Source: Torreya grandis (lineage: Eukaryota; Streptophyta; Pinopsida; Cupressales; Taxaceae). From it: 64,000 bases of DNA. The position numbers and the translations under genes are program-made. Location: positions 1,439,001 through 1,503,000 of the forward strand of contig JARHVA010002125.1 in NCBI GenBank assembly GCA_037957365.1, written 5' to 3'. This document shows positions 21,301 through 34,915 of this stretch, in pieces (positions within the stretch are counted from its first letter, which is position 1; every line of letters begins with the position of its first letter). The notes below the pieces were generated by a model. It did no database searches. It saw nothing but the letters and a program-made list of their open reading frames with translations, and was not told the origin of the DNA.

Positions 21301-23289
21301 ATGATATCTAGAATGATATCGCATAAATTTAACAAATATACATAACATCCAAATTGTCAGCCCATAAAGGATGGGTTTGTGCTCAAAATTTGAAAACTTT
21401 AAATTCAAATTAAAACTAATAAAAACTAATATAATAAAATAAATTAAAAATACTAATATTCAATTTTGGCACTCACTAACCTGAGATCCTCCTCTGCTTA
21501 AATCAGAGCCAGACCTCCTTTAACCAACTACAAGAAATCACTCACTTTTGAGACATTTTTCTAGCTCAAAATTTCAATGTTTTCCAGTTTACAATGAATA
21601 GTAATTTTTAAATTTAAAAATTCTATATATTTTTTCAAAAATGCCATACTACTATTGTTAAAATTTAGCATTGTCAAAATGCAAGATTTTCCATATTGAA
21701 CGACCTCTATCTACTTATTTGTAGCTCATTTTCAAACCTCATTTCTTTCATGAAAAATATAATCACATAATAGTTTGTACCTTTTATTTTTTAATCTCAC
21801 TATAACTTTTTTGATACAAAATTAACTCATACTTTATTTCTCCATTGCAATTTCCTCCATTGCTATGGTTACTCACACTGCTTCCAAAGTCCATAAAATC
21901 TTTTACTAATTAAAAAATGTTAGTAATAAGCTTATATAATTTTAAACTAACTCAATAATTATAGATACCTTAGCTATCACTTTTGTTTCAATATATTTAC
22001 ACTTGTCCCATACCTCTCACCAAAATAGGGGCATACATAGGCACTATTCCTATAAACCCAATACATAAGGGATAGTTGACTAAGTACATATTCACCATAC
22101 ATCATATTTGACTTATATTATACTTCAACTACTCAATATATTCTTTGTATATTTTAATTTTGCTCAAACCATAGTTCAATTTATACATATTTTCACTTAG
22201 TAAGTTAAAATTTCACTCAGGTTATGCAGAGATTGATACTTATTATACTCAGCTTATACATATTTTTTACATGATATGACACATGGTATATATAGGTTGA
22301 CATAATTACTCATAAAATGCTTAATGGACTTTAGGTTTTACCTAAATTTTTGTATTTAGACATCTTCATACCCCAGAGATAATAATGTTATGTTTTATTA
22401 TCTAAAATAGTTTCAGTATCATCCAAATTTACATAGAAATAATTATTTTATACTATCATAGATTATCATAGTTACCAGCATGTTTTGACTTAGGTAAACT
22501 AGAGTTTTTATTCATATTTGATAGATATTTATACAAATCACCAAGAATAAGGGCACATGTGCAGAATATGTACACATTTGACACAATTAGTTTCTTCTTT
22601 TATGTAGATTATGATAATGGGGGCATATGTATAGCATGTATCCACATAACTATAGAATTATTACTCAAAAATCATATTTTTTACTCAGATTCAATGACTT
22701 AGTATGTTCAGTTACTAGATTGGGGGCATGTGCATGGCATATGGTATTAACTCTCAGTTTTTGCACTAAATTATATAGAAGGAATGGATATTTCATGTCA
22801 TTCTCTATGTTTTTAACACCATACTTAGTTCAAAATTATATCTACTCTAGTTTTACACTAGGTATTTCACTAATTTTACACCAAAACAAATCTTATAGTC
22901 ATCTACAATGGTTGATTTGATTTTTGCACTAGTACCTACTATATTGAGTTGTGTGGGGCTGAATTTAAATAATGTTGAATTATAGGCACATATCTAAGTA
23001 TAAATTATTCGGAGAAAGCAAATATTTTCTCTTTATACCATAGTGATTTTCTCATATTTTAAACAAACTCTACATTTAGGGTTTATCTTTTAAAAGCAAT
23101 ACTCTAAGTCTTATTCGATTATCTAACCAAGAAGAAAGAAATATTAGATATAATATTATCTCCACATGGGTTGATTATGTTGGAACCATGGCATATCCAC
23201 TCATAAATAAGCATATATAACATAGGTAAGCTTAAGTATCACTTTTTTCTTTTTACTCTAGTACTTTCATTCTATTGCATTACTAGAAT
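21301..23289 (+). other. Unassigned region, probably the 3' UTR of another Tat-like element
   Basis: No gene is recognisable. The frame at 22627-22920 (97 residues) is AT-rich chance-like sequence with no family features. Three loosely similar blocks with the core GGGCAyATGTrCAGmATATG occur near 22550, 22620 and 22722. The stretch ends in the strong polypurine tract at 23290, which suggests it is the untranslated tail of the element whose LTR starts at 23304. Confidence 0.4.
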
Positions 23290-23303
23290 AAAAGGGGGGC
23301 AAA
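23290..23303 (+). other. Polypurine tract
   Basis: AAAAGGGGGGCAAA directly precedes TGTAGACTCCCAAATTTGG. This is a textbook Tat-type plus-strand primer next to an LTR start. Confidence 0.72.
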
Positions 23304-24300
23304 TGTAGACTCCCAAATTTGGTCAAACAAACACAAATATTTTATTTTTTTGACTTTAATTATAGAATATTATGTTATTAAATTATATTTTATTGGTGTG
23401 TCATGTATTAGGCTTACACCTTTTCCTTTAGTCTTTACATTAATGTTTCCATTTTGGATTTTTGATAAGTGTTATTTTAACATTCAAATTTATATTTGAG
23501 TCATAGGGATCCTTCGCCTTTTTTCTTATTTTATCTATTTTTTTCTTATTCTTAAAGAAAATTAATCTATACATACAAGTACAACTTACGTGATTGTCCA
23601 AAAATTATGGTCTTGTCCTAATGTCTCTTTCGGACCTTATTTTGGGAAATGTTTCAATTGGGTCTCTTTTATGACCATTTTATCCCAATTGAGTCATTTG
23701 CCAATAAGTTTTAAAATTTAAATTAGGAGTCTTCTATATATATCACCCTCAAAGGTTTACATCTAACACTTATCTATCTAATATCTAGAATAAAATAAAG
23801 GCACATCATAATAAGCTCAACATAAGCATTGTATCTAAAGTTTATATAGTTACATCTACATTGCATGCTTAGGCCAAAGGAGGACCTAGGTGAAAGAGCA
23901 TATATATTCATAGTGCATATGATCTAGTCACACACACATATTAGGGGAGAACTACATCACCCTGAGACTCCATTTTGGGATTATATAGGTAACACTCAAT
24001 TATAGGGGGTTTTTGAGGCTAGCTCAGTTATTCCCTTAACTCTAAATCCCCCCTTTTCTATTTTATTATGTTTATCAAATTTAGGAGAACCTATAAATAT
24101 GTATATTACCTTAACTGATAAAATACTACATAAAATTAGGAATAATAATACTCTAAATATCAAACGTTCACTAATTTGAAACTTTTTATATCTAGAAACT
24201 TGTTAAATAAGGAAAGCGTAATAGAAAACTAATACTTAGATATATAATAATCTTAAGGGAGGAATCAAAAGATATAACTAGTAGGGTGGCTAGATCTAGT
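23304..24300 (+). repeat. Orphan 3' LTR of a Tat-like element (end not defined)
   Basis: It begins TGTAGACTCCC, right after a polypurine tract. A TATA-like TCTATATATA lies near 23735. No second copy is present in the window, so neither the 3' boundary nor the target duplication can be set; the end given is arbitrary. Confidence 0.5.
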
Positions 24301-26376
24301 GACTATTAAATTGTATCTACAATTTAAATGAGCCTTAAATAATAGCACATTAAGATGCATAGGAGGGGGGATATTGTCTTATATGAGGCTAATTTTGTCC
24401 AATAGACATTGAAGATCTAGGATTTCTAAGTTTTATTAGCCTTCATTTATATATTATGTATTTTGTGTAGGATATTCTAATGTAAATACCACTATATGAT
24501 TATTTTTCCTTTAAAATCCTATCTCCTCAACATTTGAATACTAATTTAAATTAATGGGATAAAAATGGGCCAGCAGTTGAAGTTGGATGTGATATCAACA
24601 CCCATGTGTTGAGCGTTTCCTACATACCAATACTCCAAAAAGGGATCAAACTTCATGTATTTCTCTGATGTTATGGTGGTGTGTGAATAATTGGTGTAAA
24701 GTGTTATATATTTTGGAATAATGGTGTGATTAAGTGTCTTAGTTATGACTTGTGACCTTTGAATTATATTCAAACTTTAGATTTGGGATACTAGGGTTGT
24801 ATGTAATTAGAATTAGGAGAAATAGGGATTTCACTCTCATTATGCAATTAAAATTTTGGTGCTTTTCAATGTGGAAGCCTCTTGATTGAAAAACTATTTT
24901 AAATGTGTGTATATAGTCATATCTATTAGCCAAATTGGCCACCATAGGTCACTGTATTTCAAAACTTATTAGCTAGGCTTTCTTAACTTTGTTGATAGCC
25001 TTTTGAGGGGTCTTATCTTGGTCATGGATTGTCTAGTAATGGTGAAGTGTGATGTTTCTTTTAGTGGTTTTCAAGGTCTCCTAGTGTGGTTTAACTAAGA
25101 GGGTGAGTAGAAACACATAAATCTATCATTAGTCTCATCAATATGATCATGCATTAAGGGTTCAAAAAGGTTAAGGTATTTTGTGAATGATAAGGTCTAT
25201 GTTTTTCATGATTTTATGCTTGATCAAGTCAATTTCATGTGCCAACACTTAGTGGTAATGTATAATAAATTAATAAGTAAACCTAATAAACCTTAATAGG
25301 AGGAAGATTCATTTAAATGAAGTCATCCAATGTGATATAGGTCTATAAGTCAAATTGCAAAGAAATAAACTCTTCAAAGTCACTCTCATGTCATGTTCAA
25401 TGTGATTCAAGGTGGTGGGTCAGTCTAAAGGTCAAATTATTATCTTGTACATTGAATACACTTTTCAAAGGATCTTAAGAGATATTTTCTAATGTAAGAA
25501 GGTAGTTTTCAAGTCAAAAAATGAAAATTGTTGACCTAACATACCTGGATAGTTCATGACCATTATTTACACCTACTAACAAGTGTCTCCTATGGCCTTC
25601 CAAAAAAATAAATGCTTATTTTAAGGTTTTCATATGAACTTGAGATGTTTATATATCTCATCAAGCTCAAATCTATCTTACACAAAGCTTATAAGGTTAA
25701 TTTATGGCAAAAATTTGTTTATCTTCTCCATCAAGCAGTTAGCAAGCTTGAGAAGGCACACTTGTTGTCATTAGTTTATATTCATGGAGATGACTCACAA
25801 CAAATTCTCCTAAATATTGATGGGAACCCTTATTACATTCAAAATTGTAATATTAGTTTTGTTTTTAGGGCATCATTCTTTATGAATAATTGCTAACAAT
25901 ATAAGGTGTCTAAAGCCCTGGCAAAACCCCATAAACTTAGTTTTCCCCTTGTAAGTGCATTTTTGATTTCTATAGGAGCATGTGATGATGATAGAGTGAC
26001 ATCAAGATGCCTAAGTATAACCATATCATTTAATATAATCAAATAAACCCATGCACATGCTTCTTTTGATAAGGGGAATGTACTTTTTAATTTTTTTAGT
26101 GTGACAGTCAAGTTATTAGGAAGGTTAAAGTGTTTTTCAATCATGAGAATGGTGGTAACAAGATAAATAATGTTAAACTCAATCCTATCAATCCTCACGC
26201 AACCTCTTCAGATCTCCTTCAAGTATCAAATAGACTAAAATAGTGAATAAAGTGCCACAAACATGCATGCTTAGTTAGTCTATCCTAAATTTGTAGGTAT
26301 AAAATAAAGGTTTTATCAAGTCTATGTTACTTAATGTGAGAAGTGATGTCAAATAAACCTAAGGAGATTCTTAATT
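24301..26376. other. Unassigned AT-rich DNA into which Gyp3 inserted
   Basis: I see no gene. The frame at 25612-25896 (94 residues, with runs such as LLHQAVSKLEKAHLLSLVYIHGDD) has no family match I know, and I see no paralogue of it in this window. The sequence continues at 46427 after the Gyp3 insertion. Confidence 0.4.
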
Positions 26377-26381
26377 ACCTC
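26377..26381. repeat. Left target-site duplication of Gyp3 (ACCTC)
   Basis: ACCTC immediately precedes TGTTAGGCCC at 26382 and recurs at 46422-46426, right after the last LTR base. Confidence 0.9.
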
Positions 26382-27694
26382 TGTTAGGCCCCCTTTTGTA
26401 GCACTTATGTGTATCATGCCAACTAGACCTATCTTAGTATGAGGTAATTTTTGGAGTGTTTACTCCCTTGTTTGTACAGTTTGTCACCAGTTAGAGGAGT
26501 CCCCAAGGATCTCATGCCAGTTGATAGGTAGTTTCTTGGTGGCAACTTTCAAAGGATTTCCCTACCAGAACTTGTACATGGTGGCTCAAGAAGCATGGAT
26601 GTTGAAAGAGTGGATCAAGTGAGATTATGACTTTACAGTGATAGCTCAACATATGGTATTCAATCATCTAACATGGGAAATGTAGTGGAGTTGATGGACT
26701 CATGAAATATCATTACTTGGAACATGCCCATCTGACCTTTCAAGGAGAGGCCCAATCACCTATAAAATAAGGCTCGTATTTGAAGATTAAAAAAGAGGTA
26801 ACTAAACATAGCAAAGCTCTATTAAAATGGAGAGTGAACCTAAGTCTTTGTATTCTACATATGTTAGATTAAGTATTTGAACATATATCCCAAGCTCACC
26901 TATGAGCTACTGGGCATGAGTAGTATTAAGGAGTGCATATGCTCTACTTATATATATTGAACTTTTTTAAATTGAAGTAAATGAAGGATGTGGTTGAAGA
27001 ACTAAGGTGTTGATTCTTGAAATATAGTTAGTGTTGTGTCATATTATGACTTATTTATAATATCAATGTTATATTTATTTATTTGAATGTATTATGATAT
27101 GGAGGTTTAGCCCTAGTCAATAATGATGTCCTTATGCCATAGAGCAACTTTAGCCTACCTAAAATAGACTGTGTTAGAACCGTATTGTGCCAAGGCTCAA
27201 AGACCCATCTAGAGTGTTACCTTGAGGATGAGTAATTAAACCCAAGCCATCCTTATGACCTATCTAACTAAATGACCCATAACCTACTATCTAATGGCTT
27301 GAGCTATTGAAATCTCAATCTAGCCAGTCATGAACTTGCACATTAGGGCTTGTGCCTTTGAGAAGGCTTGCACCTAATGAAATTCCCTAAATTAGCCTAG
27401 CACTAGTAAGCCATCTAAACCCATATATCACATGAATAAATTCCCATGAACCCCAAGTTGAACCATATTTCAACTAGCCCAACATGAGCATAGTCCCTTC
27501 ACTGTTGTACTTCAAGTGAGCGTATAAGGCTTGCACCTTATGTAAAATTGATGCTAGTGTAATAGTGTGTTAAATTTTTTGTGTCAAACCCTATTATGCT
27601 CATGCCTATCTCCATAAATTCTATAACTAATTTAATTTTATAGTTAAGTACATGACTAAGTGTAAATTCTAACCTTGTGTACTTTTCTACAATA
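26382..27694 (+). repeat. Gyp3 5' LTR
   Basis: It begins TGTTAGGCCCCC and ends TTTTCTACAATA, and aligns along its whole length to the split 3' LTR. It contains the uninterrupted version (around 26868-26905) of the site that Pal2 entered in the 3' LTR. Confidence 0.9.
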
Positions 27695-27715
27695 ATTTGG
27701 TTCCATTGCTATGAC
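27695..27715 (+). other. Gyp3 primer-binding site, degenerate
   Basis: TTTGGTTCCATTGCTATGAC directly after the LTR resembles, from memory, the tRNA-Asp-type site TGGCGCCGTTGCCGGGGA used by Athila-like elements, with CpG and G-to-A decay. Confidence 0.5.
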
Positions 27716-28950
27716 ACTGTGTTAAATTTTGTTGTTGTAATGGTACAACATAGCGATGCTCTAACTATCACTTGAGAACATAGAGAATTGGCTAGATCAA
27801 GAGGAAGATATTTTTACATATAATCATCCCACATGTAAATAATAGGAGCTAATAAAATGGGTACAAGACAACCTATACATTGCTCTATATGAGGTGTTCT
27901 TTTATGAGCAACCTGAGCATGTATACTGATGGTTGGTTGCCTACACTACTACTAGAAGGAAAAGTTATGAACAACATGTAAATTAGACCACCAAGAACTT
28001 AGAGAGACTAGAGAGTATGGATGAGGTTTGGACACACACTTTGGAAAAGTGGTGGAGTGATGCATTAAATAGCTACATGTTAGAGTTCATAGCATCGACC
28101 ATCTCATGCCCAAAAGAAGTGAAGTGTGATTTTATTTATAAACCAAGGGGCACATTCATTATAGGACTCATCATTGAGCTAAATAATCTTCTTGAGTATT
28201 ATGTAATAGAAACCATAATAATGGAAGGCTAAAATCCTTACACATATGAGCAAGTGCAAAAGGTAAAAAGGGGAAGTGTAGGTAAGGTGTGAGCTCTAGA
28301 GGTTAAACTATAGTAAGTGAAGGCATAGGTTGATGGAAGATGTATAACTTGGAAGTGTTGATAGGAATTTTAGTGAATGGGAAGGGTTTGGGGAAGGATC
28401 CATTGAATTATAGATACATGAAGAGAGAGAGGAAGAAACAAGAGACCAAACTCAACAATTGGGTGTAGGATGCAGTGGGTTCCTATAAGTTGTGGCACTT
28501 ATGAATGTGGTAGAATCACCTAGCCCCTTTAAACATGAATTACAAGATCATTTTCTATATTCCCCATTAGAAGATAGAATAATGGTAATTGAACTTATTA
28601 TCAACATTGACTTTAATAGGATTTGACATTTGGATCAAGAGTTCATTATTGATCAAATGATTCCTTATGAGAAACTAAGTGAGGATATGGTAAACGTAAA
28701 AAGCACCAATATAAGATCCATTAATATATATGCATGAGCATTCTCATGTATAAGACATCAACTATGCCAATTGGGCAACAACCTATAAGAAGTGGCACGG
28801 TGCCACAAGTTAGTATTACTACACTGATAAGTTTAATAGCACAACTAAAAATGTCAAGATCAATGCCCCAACCTATAATTATATTTACTGAAGGGCCACC
28901 TCCAACATTAATGTAAGGGGGACAAGTGCCTCAGAACTTAGTACCACCCC
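27716..28950 (+). pseudogene. Gyp3 leader and N-terminal gag, too decayed to trace
   Basis: Short open stretches only (for example 28017-28232). This is the expected place of the gag N-terminus, but no motif can be named. Confidence 0.4.
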
Positions 28951-30060
28951 CCAGTAGATTTACTATGAGATGGTGATGCACTTGCCTAAGTATAGTGGCA
29001 TCAAGAATGTTGTAGAGCATGTGTTGAAGTGTGAACTACAATGGCACACTTATGTCATTACTTCTCCCAAGCACAAGGTGATTTATTTTGTGACTACCCT
29101 ATTGGATTTCACCCATACTTGGTATCAAAAATTTGATTTAAACTAGGCTATGGTTGACTAAAATATGTTAAAGGAAGCATTCTTGAAATAGTTTGATATC
29201 CGTAAATTTGAGCAATAGAGCATCATAGTGCTCAAATAAATCAGCCAAGGGTTATCTGAGAGAGTGTTCCTATATGATGCATAATTTAAAACTCTTCTTT
29301 CAAAGCTTCTATATGACATCCACCCCTCCCATCATGTGTAATGGTTCATTGGAGGCATGTTGGTACCCTTCAGATGAGCATTGTCTATGAAGACTTTCAT
29401 ATAACCTTACAAAGTGCTTGAAGTTTTGATCTAGGTTGAGGTAGTAGGCAACATTGATACTGGGATCAATCCATCCATGGAAGTGTATATTAGATCAATG
29501 GCCTCCCAGCTATAGAAGCTAACTAATAATTTGGCACATGACACTTGCAGTGGATTATGGTGTACCAACTATGAGATGGAGGGGAATAACAAGAATAATT
29601 ACCCATAAATAAATTTTGGCACCCTACTCCTCAACTATGAAGTTTACCATGGACTACATGAATCTCAAAATTATCCTCTATTTTAACATTCTAGTCAAGT
29701 AAACACCACCATTTACTATAAAATGTGTGATGCCTATACGCATTCAATAGTAGACTACTGAGTCATAAATAAGATGTGCTATAATATGGAAAGAGGCATG
29801 AGGTAGGTAATGACATCATTAAGTGGTTAGATGGGTCAAGGCAATGAAGGTTATGGCCAGAATAATATGGGTTATGGTAAATATTGAGGTACATGTGGGC
29901 AAGGAAGAGGGAATGGTGGGGGAAGATTCCCACCATGATCATGCTACAAGTGTGGGTCAACTGAGCACTATCAACATGATTTCCCCCTGAACCCAATGTG
30001 TGGGTAATGTCAAGGACCATATTCATTCAAAGAGTGTCCAGACTTATATAAGAAGATAAC
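28951..30060 (+). pseudogene. Gyp3 gag with two zinc knuckles
   Basis: Read through stops, the gag core shows LPKYSGIKNVVEHVLKCELQW, TWYQKFD, MLKEAFLKxFDIRKFEQ and GLSERVFLYDAxFKTLLSKLLYDIHPSHHVxWFIGGML (about 28980-29370). A double zinc knuckle lies at about 29940-30045, read as CYKCGSTEHYQHD...CGxCQGPYSFKECP; in the first knuckle the final Cys is lost. More than ten stops are present, many at expected Gln codons (TAG). Confidence 0.72.
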
Positions 30061-30559
30061 TCAAGGTTTCCCTATCATAGATAGAGGTGCAACAATGGTG
30101 AGGCATGAGTCTAAGGAGGAAAGGTGGGATCCCAAGCCATAATAGACTTTTAAGGAGCCACACAAGGTATAGGCCTTAACCTGAAGTGGTTTTACTACTC
30201 AATTGTCTACTACACCAACTCAATAACCATGCTTGGATTATGATGAGTTAAGCCACATTGAGTGAATAATATGGCCAGAGCTAAAAATTGTGCCCTATCC
30301 TGACCCTACACAATAGGACATCTTATAGTAAGCTATAGGTGTGATATAGAATTTGTAAGGTGAACTCCAATTGTCCAAAGATCTAGAGGCATAAGCCACC
30401 ACTTCATGTAGAATACAAAACAACTAGGAGGCCAAGGTACAATAGTTACTGAGATCATGTGCCTCCTACAAATTGAAGGGATGCTTTCCCTACTAAAGTA
30501 TTTATTGTTGAATCATGTAGGGAAGAACTAGAAGTAGAGGTTTCACCTCAAATGATTAA

Positions 30560-31290
30560 GGTTTTTGTGTTACATATGGAGTGGGCATGTGAATTTAGGC
30601 ATACTCAGAATGTCAAGTATGACAAAAATTTATTGATAGACACCATCATCAATGGGTGGTCAATTTGTGAAGTACTAGTTGATACAGGCATAGAGGTCAA
30701 TATTTTGACCCAAACCATCTAGGAAAAGATGGGTTGGCCACCTTTGAGGCCTTCACTTCACATTTTATTCATGGGTAACAAAACTTGAGCATAACCTATC
30801 GATATCTTGAGGGGCACCATTATAGATATCATGGGGACCAAGTTCCAAGTCAACTTTGAGGTCATCAAGTTGATAGAGTAGGACAACTATCCAGTGCTCT
30901 TAGGAAGGCCATGGTGTTATGCTAATAACATAGACATGTGCTCTAATAAGTGATACATGACTTTTGAGAATGAAAAATAAAGAATGGTGATGCCTTTGTT
31001 AAGTGATCAAGGTCCCTTATATGTAGAAAGCATTGATCTCAAGGATAAGATCAACCACATTTATAACATCACAGTGTAAGGAAATGATAATATCAACCCT
31101 AATGACCAAGACATGTTCAAAAGGGAGGATGGACAATTAGCCTCTAATACAATTGATTTATCCTATGATATATGTCTCAAAGAGGCCTATGAGGTCATTG
31201 GCCATAGGTGCTACCTAGTGCACATAGCCAATCCAAGTACAGCTAGGATAAGGCTAGTTAGGATTGAGTGCCCCAAGAAGAGATAGGTTC
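30560..31290 (+). pseudogene. Gyp3 aspartic protease and downstream linker
   Basis: The segment reads LIDTIINGWSICEVLVDTGIEVNILT (active-site DTG, about 30670-30690), then HILFMGNKT and PVLLGRPWCYANNIDMCSNK (about 30890-30950). The linker EGPLYVESIDLKDKI-type sequence follows. DTG is the retropepsin active triplet. Stops at several positions make it inactive. Confidence 0.72.
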
Positions 31291-32280
31291 CCCATGCCAA
31301 AAATACCAAGAAAAGGGTGTTCTATCTAAGTAAATGGAAGCTTGAAACACTCCAAAAGTATTAAAGGAGCCAACCCATAGAAAATTATGTCCATGACATT
31401 GAAGCTTGTATCCCTAAGGAGATAGATTGAATGGGTGCACTAATGCATACTTTGAAGAGCATTTTTTCTCATTGTTTGGTAATGCAAAGAACTAGCTTTG
31501 CCACATCATGAGATGTCAAGGTATCTATATGCACTAGGTTTATCAAGAGTAATGAGGACTTGGACATACCTATGTACTCTAGTGATTCTGACCCAATCAT
31601 GCATATACATCTATGTAAAGAAACCTAGACTATCTATGGTGAGAATGCACCAAGAGGCCTATGGGTGCATGCCTTTTATATAACCTTGAAGACATGGGCA
31701 TGAGTATGGTATATTTTAATGAGATGTCACATAAGATAAGGAACTAGGAAATACTTGAGGAAAGGTTCATGTATACCTTCTTCTTTTCTTTACAGAACTT
31801 AGAGCTATTAGAACCACTATAAGTAATCTAGAGGGCAGTATTTAAGGACACTACCATCTTAGAGGATCACCTTATGTAAATGTTAGTGGATAAAGGGATA
31901 GTGCTCTCAAAATTATATGAATATATGGAATTCAACAATGACTCTAGTGAGGAAGATGATGAGACCTAGAAAGAGTACAATTGGAAGGCTCTAAAAGGAA
32001 GGCAAAAACTTGTGTGCCTTGTGGATGATAACACCCCAAATGAAGATGATATGATACATCTTTGAATTAAAAAACTAAGGGTACAAGGTAAGTTTAGGAC
32101 TCTAATTAGGATAAAAAATAACCCTACCATGTGCCACTCAAGACCATTAAGTTATACATCAATGTAGAGAGTGAGCTAAATATTTCCACTATAGGCACTT
32201 ACTAGTCTAACGTAGAGATGACATGAATTATAGACCTATTGAAGGAATTTTAGGAGTTGTTCCCATATAGCTACTAGGAC
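31291..32280 (+). other. Gyp3 pol linker, not resolvable
   Basis: The stretch between protease and RT. It contains short open runs but no motif I can name; the frame at 31498-31683 is probably a shadow. Confidence 0.4.
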
Positions 32281-33180
32281 ATGAAAGGAATTTACCCCTC
32301 CCTTGTAAAAATGATCATCAATCTGGTGGATGCATGAGTCTAATTAAAAAGTACCCAGATCGGATGAATCCTAATATTTATACCAAGGTAAAGACAGAGA
32401 TTGATGGAATGCTAGTGGTTGATGTCATCTACCTAATACAATAATATGAAAGGATAAGCCCAATGGTCATCATCATTAAGAAATATGGTCACATATGGAT
32501 CTATGTTGACTATAATATGTTGAACACTACTTGCATCAATGATCCATTCTTGACCCCATTCACTCATGAGGTCCTGGATGGAGTCATAAGTTGTAAAATC
32601 TACACTTTCACTGATGGGTTTTTAGGCTATCATTAGGTACAAACTAAGGAGGAGGAGGATAAGCCCAAAATAACCTTTATGACTAAATGGGTTATTTTAT
32701 TTATAATTTGATGCCCTTTGGACTCAAGAATGTGTCATTTGTATTCTCTAGGGTAGTTATCACTACTTTCAAGAACTTTCTCCATAAGTTTCTCCAAGTG
32801 TATCTTGATGACTAGAATATGTATGGTCTTATAAAATACCACTATGACAATTTATGCCTCATGTTTGAGAGGTGTAGGTAGATCTATATATCTTTGAATC
32901 TAAATAAGTGTATCTTCACAACTCTATTTGGAGCATTGCTCAGGCACATCATCTACAAGGATGGTTTGCTTATTGGTTTTATGAAGATAGCCACCATAAT
33001 CTAGCTCTAGACTCCCTCAACACAAAAAGACTTTTATGCCTTTCTATGATATTATGGCTACTACAAGAATTTAAATTATAACTATGCAAAGATAGCATCA
33101 CTTCAAAGGATATCTTACACAAGGATGGCCCATTTTATTAGGGTAAGGCATAAGAAGATGAATTTGAAACACTAAAGCTA
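32281..33180 (+). pseudogene. Gyp3 reverse transcriptase
   Basis: RT motifs appear across shifting frames: PMVIIIKKYGHIWIYVDYNMLN (about 32460-32523), KIYTFTDGFLGYHxVQ, and the catalytic box YLDD at 32801-32812 followed by stop-NMYG. Then come SLNLNKCIFTTLFGALLRHIIYKDGLL and FYAFLxYYGYYKNLNYNYAKI. The YLDD box is intact. Flanking stops, several at TGG-to-TAG positions, inactivate it. Confidence 0.75.
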
Positions 33181-33640
33181 AAGTTGGCTAGCATGCCAAT
33201 TCTATAAGTTCCAGATTAGAATAATCCTTCCCATGTCCACATTGATGCTTTAGGATCTACCATTGGTGCCATATTAGTACAACTAGGTGAATGCAAGATG
33301 GACCGCCCCATCTCCTTTGCAAGGAAGAAATTGACATAGGCATAGAAAAATTATGCCACCACTGAGCATGAGGCACTAGAAATGGTCTATGCCTTAAAAA
33401 AATTTAGGCAATACCTACTAGAGACCCCATTCATTATCTACATGTATTATGAGGCACTCAAGTACTTTTTGAACAAGACTATTTTACATGGGTGCATATG
33501 TAGATGGATTGTTCTCTTCTAGGAGTTCTAATTCTCTATTATAGTTAAACTTGAAAAGCAAATTTTGGGGCCAGGCCATTTATCCCACATCAATTCTAGT
33601 AATTTGGTGGTACAAATTAAGGATGACATGTTAGATGTAT
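33181..33640 (+). pseudogene. Gyp3 RNase H (Ty3 type)
   Basis: HVHIDALGSTIGAILVQ (catalytic Asp), CKMDRPISFARKKLT and NYATTEHEALEMVYALKKFRQYLL...FIIYMYYEALKYFLNK are the standard Ty3 RNase H signatures. In the last one the catalytic Asp (YTDHxAL) is replaced. Confidence 0.75.
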
Positions 33641-33799
33641 AGTTATATAGAGTTTAGCATGTCCTAGAAGATCTAGTGGAGATTGTTTATTTTCTAACAT
33701 TTGGATTTGTGCCCCAAACCTTGTCAACTAAAGAGAAGAAATAACTTGAAGTTCATTCTACCCCCTTCTAGCCCATTAAGGGGGAGATATAAAAATTGA

Positions 33800-34915
33800 T
33801 TAGGGATGAATTCTTGCTCTAATGTGTTTTAGAACATGAATAGAAGCCCATCCTATAGGAAGCACACAAAATGGTCATAGGAGGCCATTGCACTAAAGAC
33901 ACAATGGTGTGCAAGTTATTATAGTTAGGCTTGTGGTAACCAAGCCTATTTCAAGACATGAAGGAGTATGCTAAGGCATGTGACATATGACAACACACCA
34001 AAAAACCCAACCATCAAGATGAGATGCCTCTCATTCCCATTCTTTTCCAGTTACCATTCAAAAAATGGGCCATTAACTTTGTGGACCAATCACTCCCATA
34101 GCATGGCACATAGGCACCAGATATATTCTAATGGCCACTAACTATTTCTCCGAGTGAACCAAAGCTATACTAACTAAATATTACATATTCATGATAGTTA
34201 TGTGTTTCATATAGAATAACATCATAAGCTGGTATGGGTTCTCATTAAGTCTGACTAGCGATAGAAGCACTCATTTCATCAATGAGATGGTGTGCATACT
34301 TCTTACTAAGTACATAATGGTGCACCACAAGACCACCCCTATCATCCTCAGGCCAATGAAATAGCTAAAGCCTTAAATAATATTCTAGGAATATGCCTTA
34401 AAATATATGTGATTTAGGTCACAAGGATTAGGATGATCATTTTTTAGTAGTACTTTGGGCATACTGCATGACATACAAGTGCTTGAACAAGGCTACACCA
34501 TTTCAACTAGTGTTTGGCACTAAAGTAGTTCTGTTCATGGAATTAAAGGTGCCCTCCTTATGTATTACATGTATTTTTCATTTATATGGCCAAGAATCTT
34601 TAATCATAAGGTTAAAATACTTGGATCATTTGTATGAGAAGCGCACCTAAGCCAAGTGGATTTAGTAGATTAAGAAGTTGTGCTAGAAGCACTGGCATGT
34701 CAAGCATATCAAGTACAAAGAGTTAACTGAAGGAGAATTTATGTTGTTATATGATTCCAAGTACCTCAATCACCTAAGAAAGTTGAAAATATGGTAGATG
34801 GGCCCCTACATCATCCACCACATCTTGAAAACAAGCACATGCAAGTTACGCATGTTGACTGGCACAATGCTCCCTAGGCATTTCAATGGAAATCGATTGA
34901 AGTTGTATAGGTAAT
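33800..34915 (+). pseudogene. Gyp3 integrase
   Basis: The HHCC finger reads EAHKMVIGGHCTKDTMVCKLL...KEYAKACDI-stop-QHTKKP (about 33855-34010). The catalytic core has WAINFVDQ, then LTSDRSTHFINEM-type sequence with the second Asp near 34255, and AYCMTYKCLNKATPFQLVFGTKVVLFMEL (about 34458-34550). The C-terminal GPY module reads MGPYIIHHILKTSTCKLRMLTG...NRLKLY (about 34798-34912). Frames shift several times. Confidence 0.78.

Noticed and set aside
25612..25896. 94-residue open frame with a fairly balanced composition
   Set aside because: No family features and no paralogous copy in the window; expected by chance in this much AT-rich DNA.
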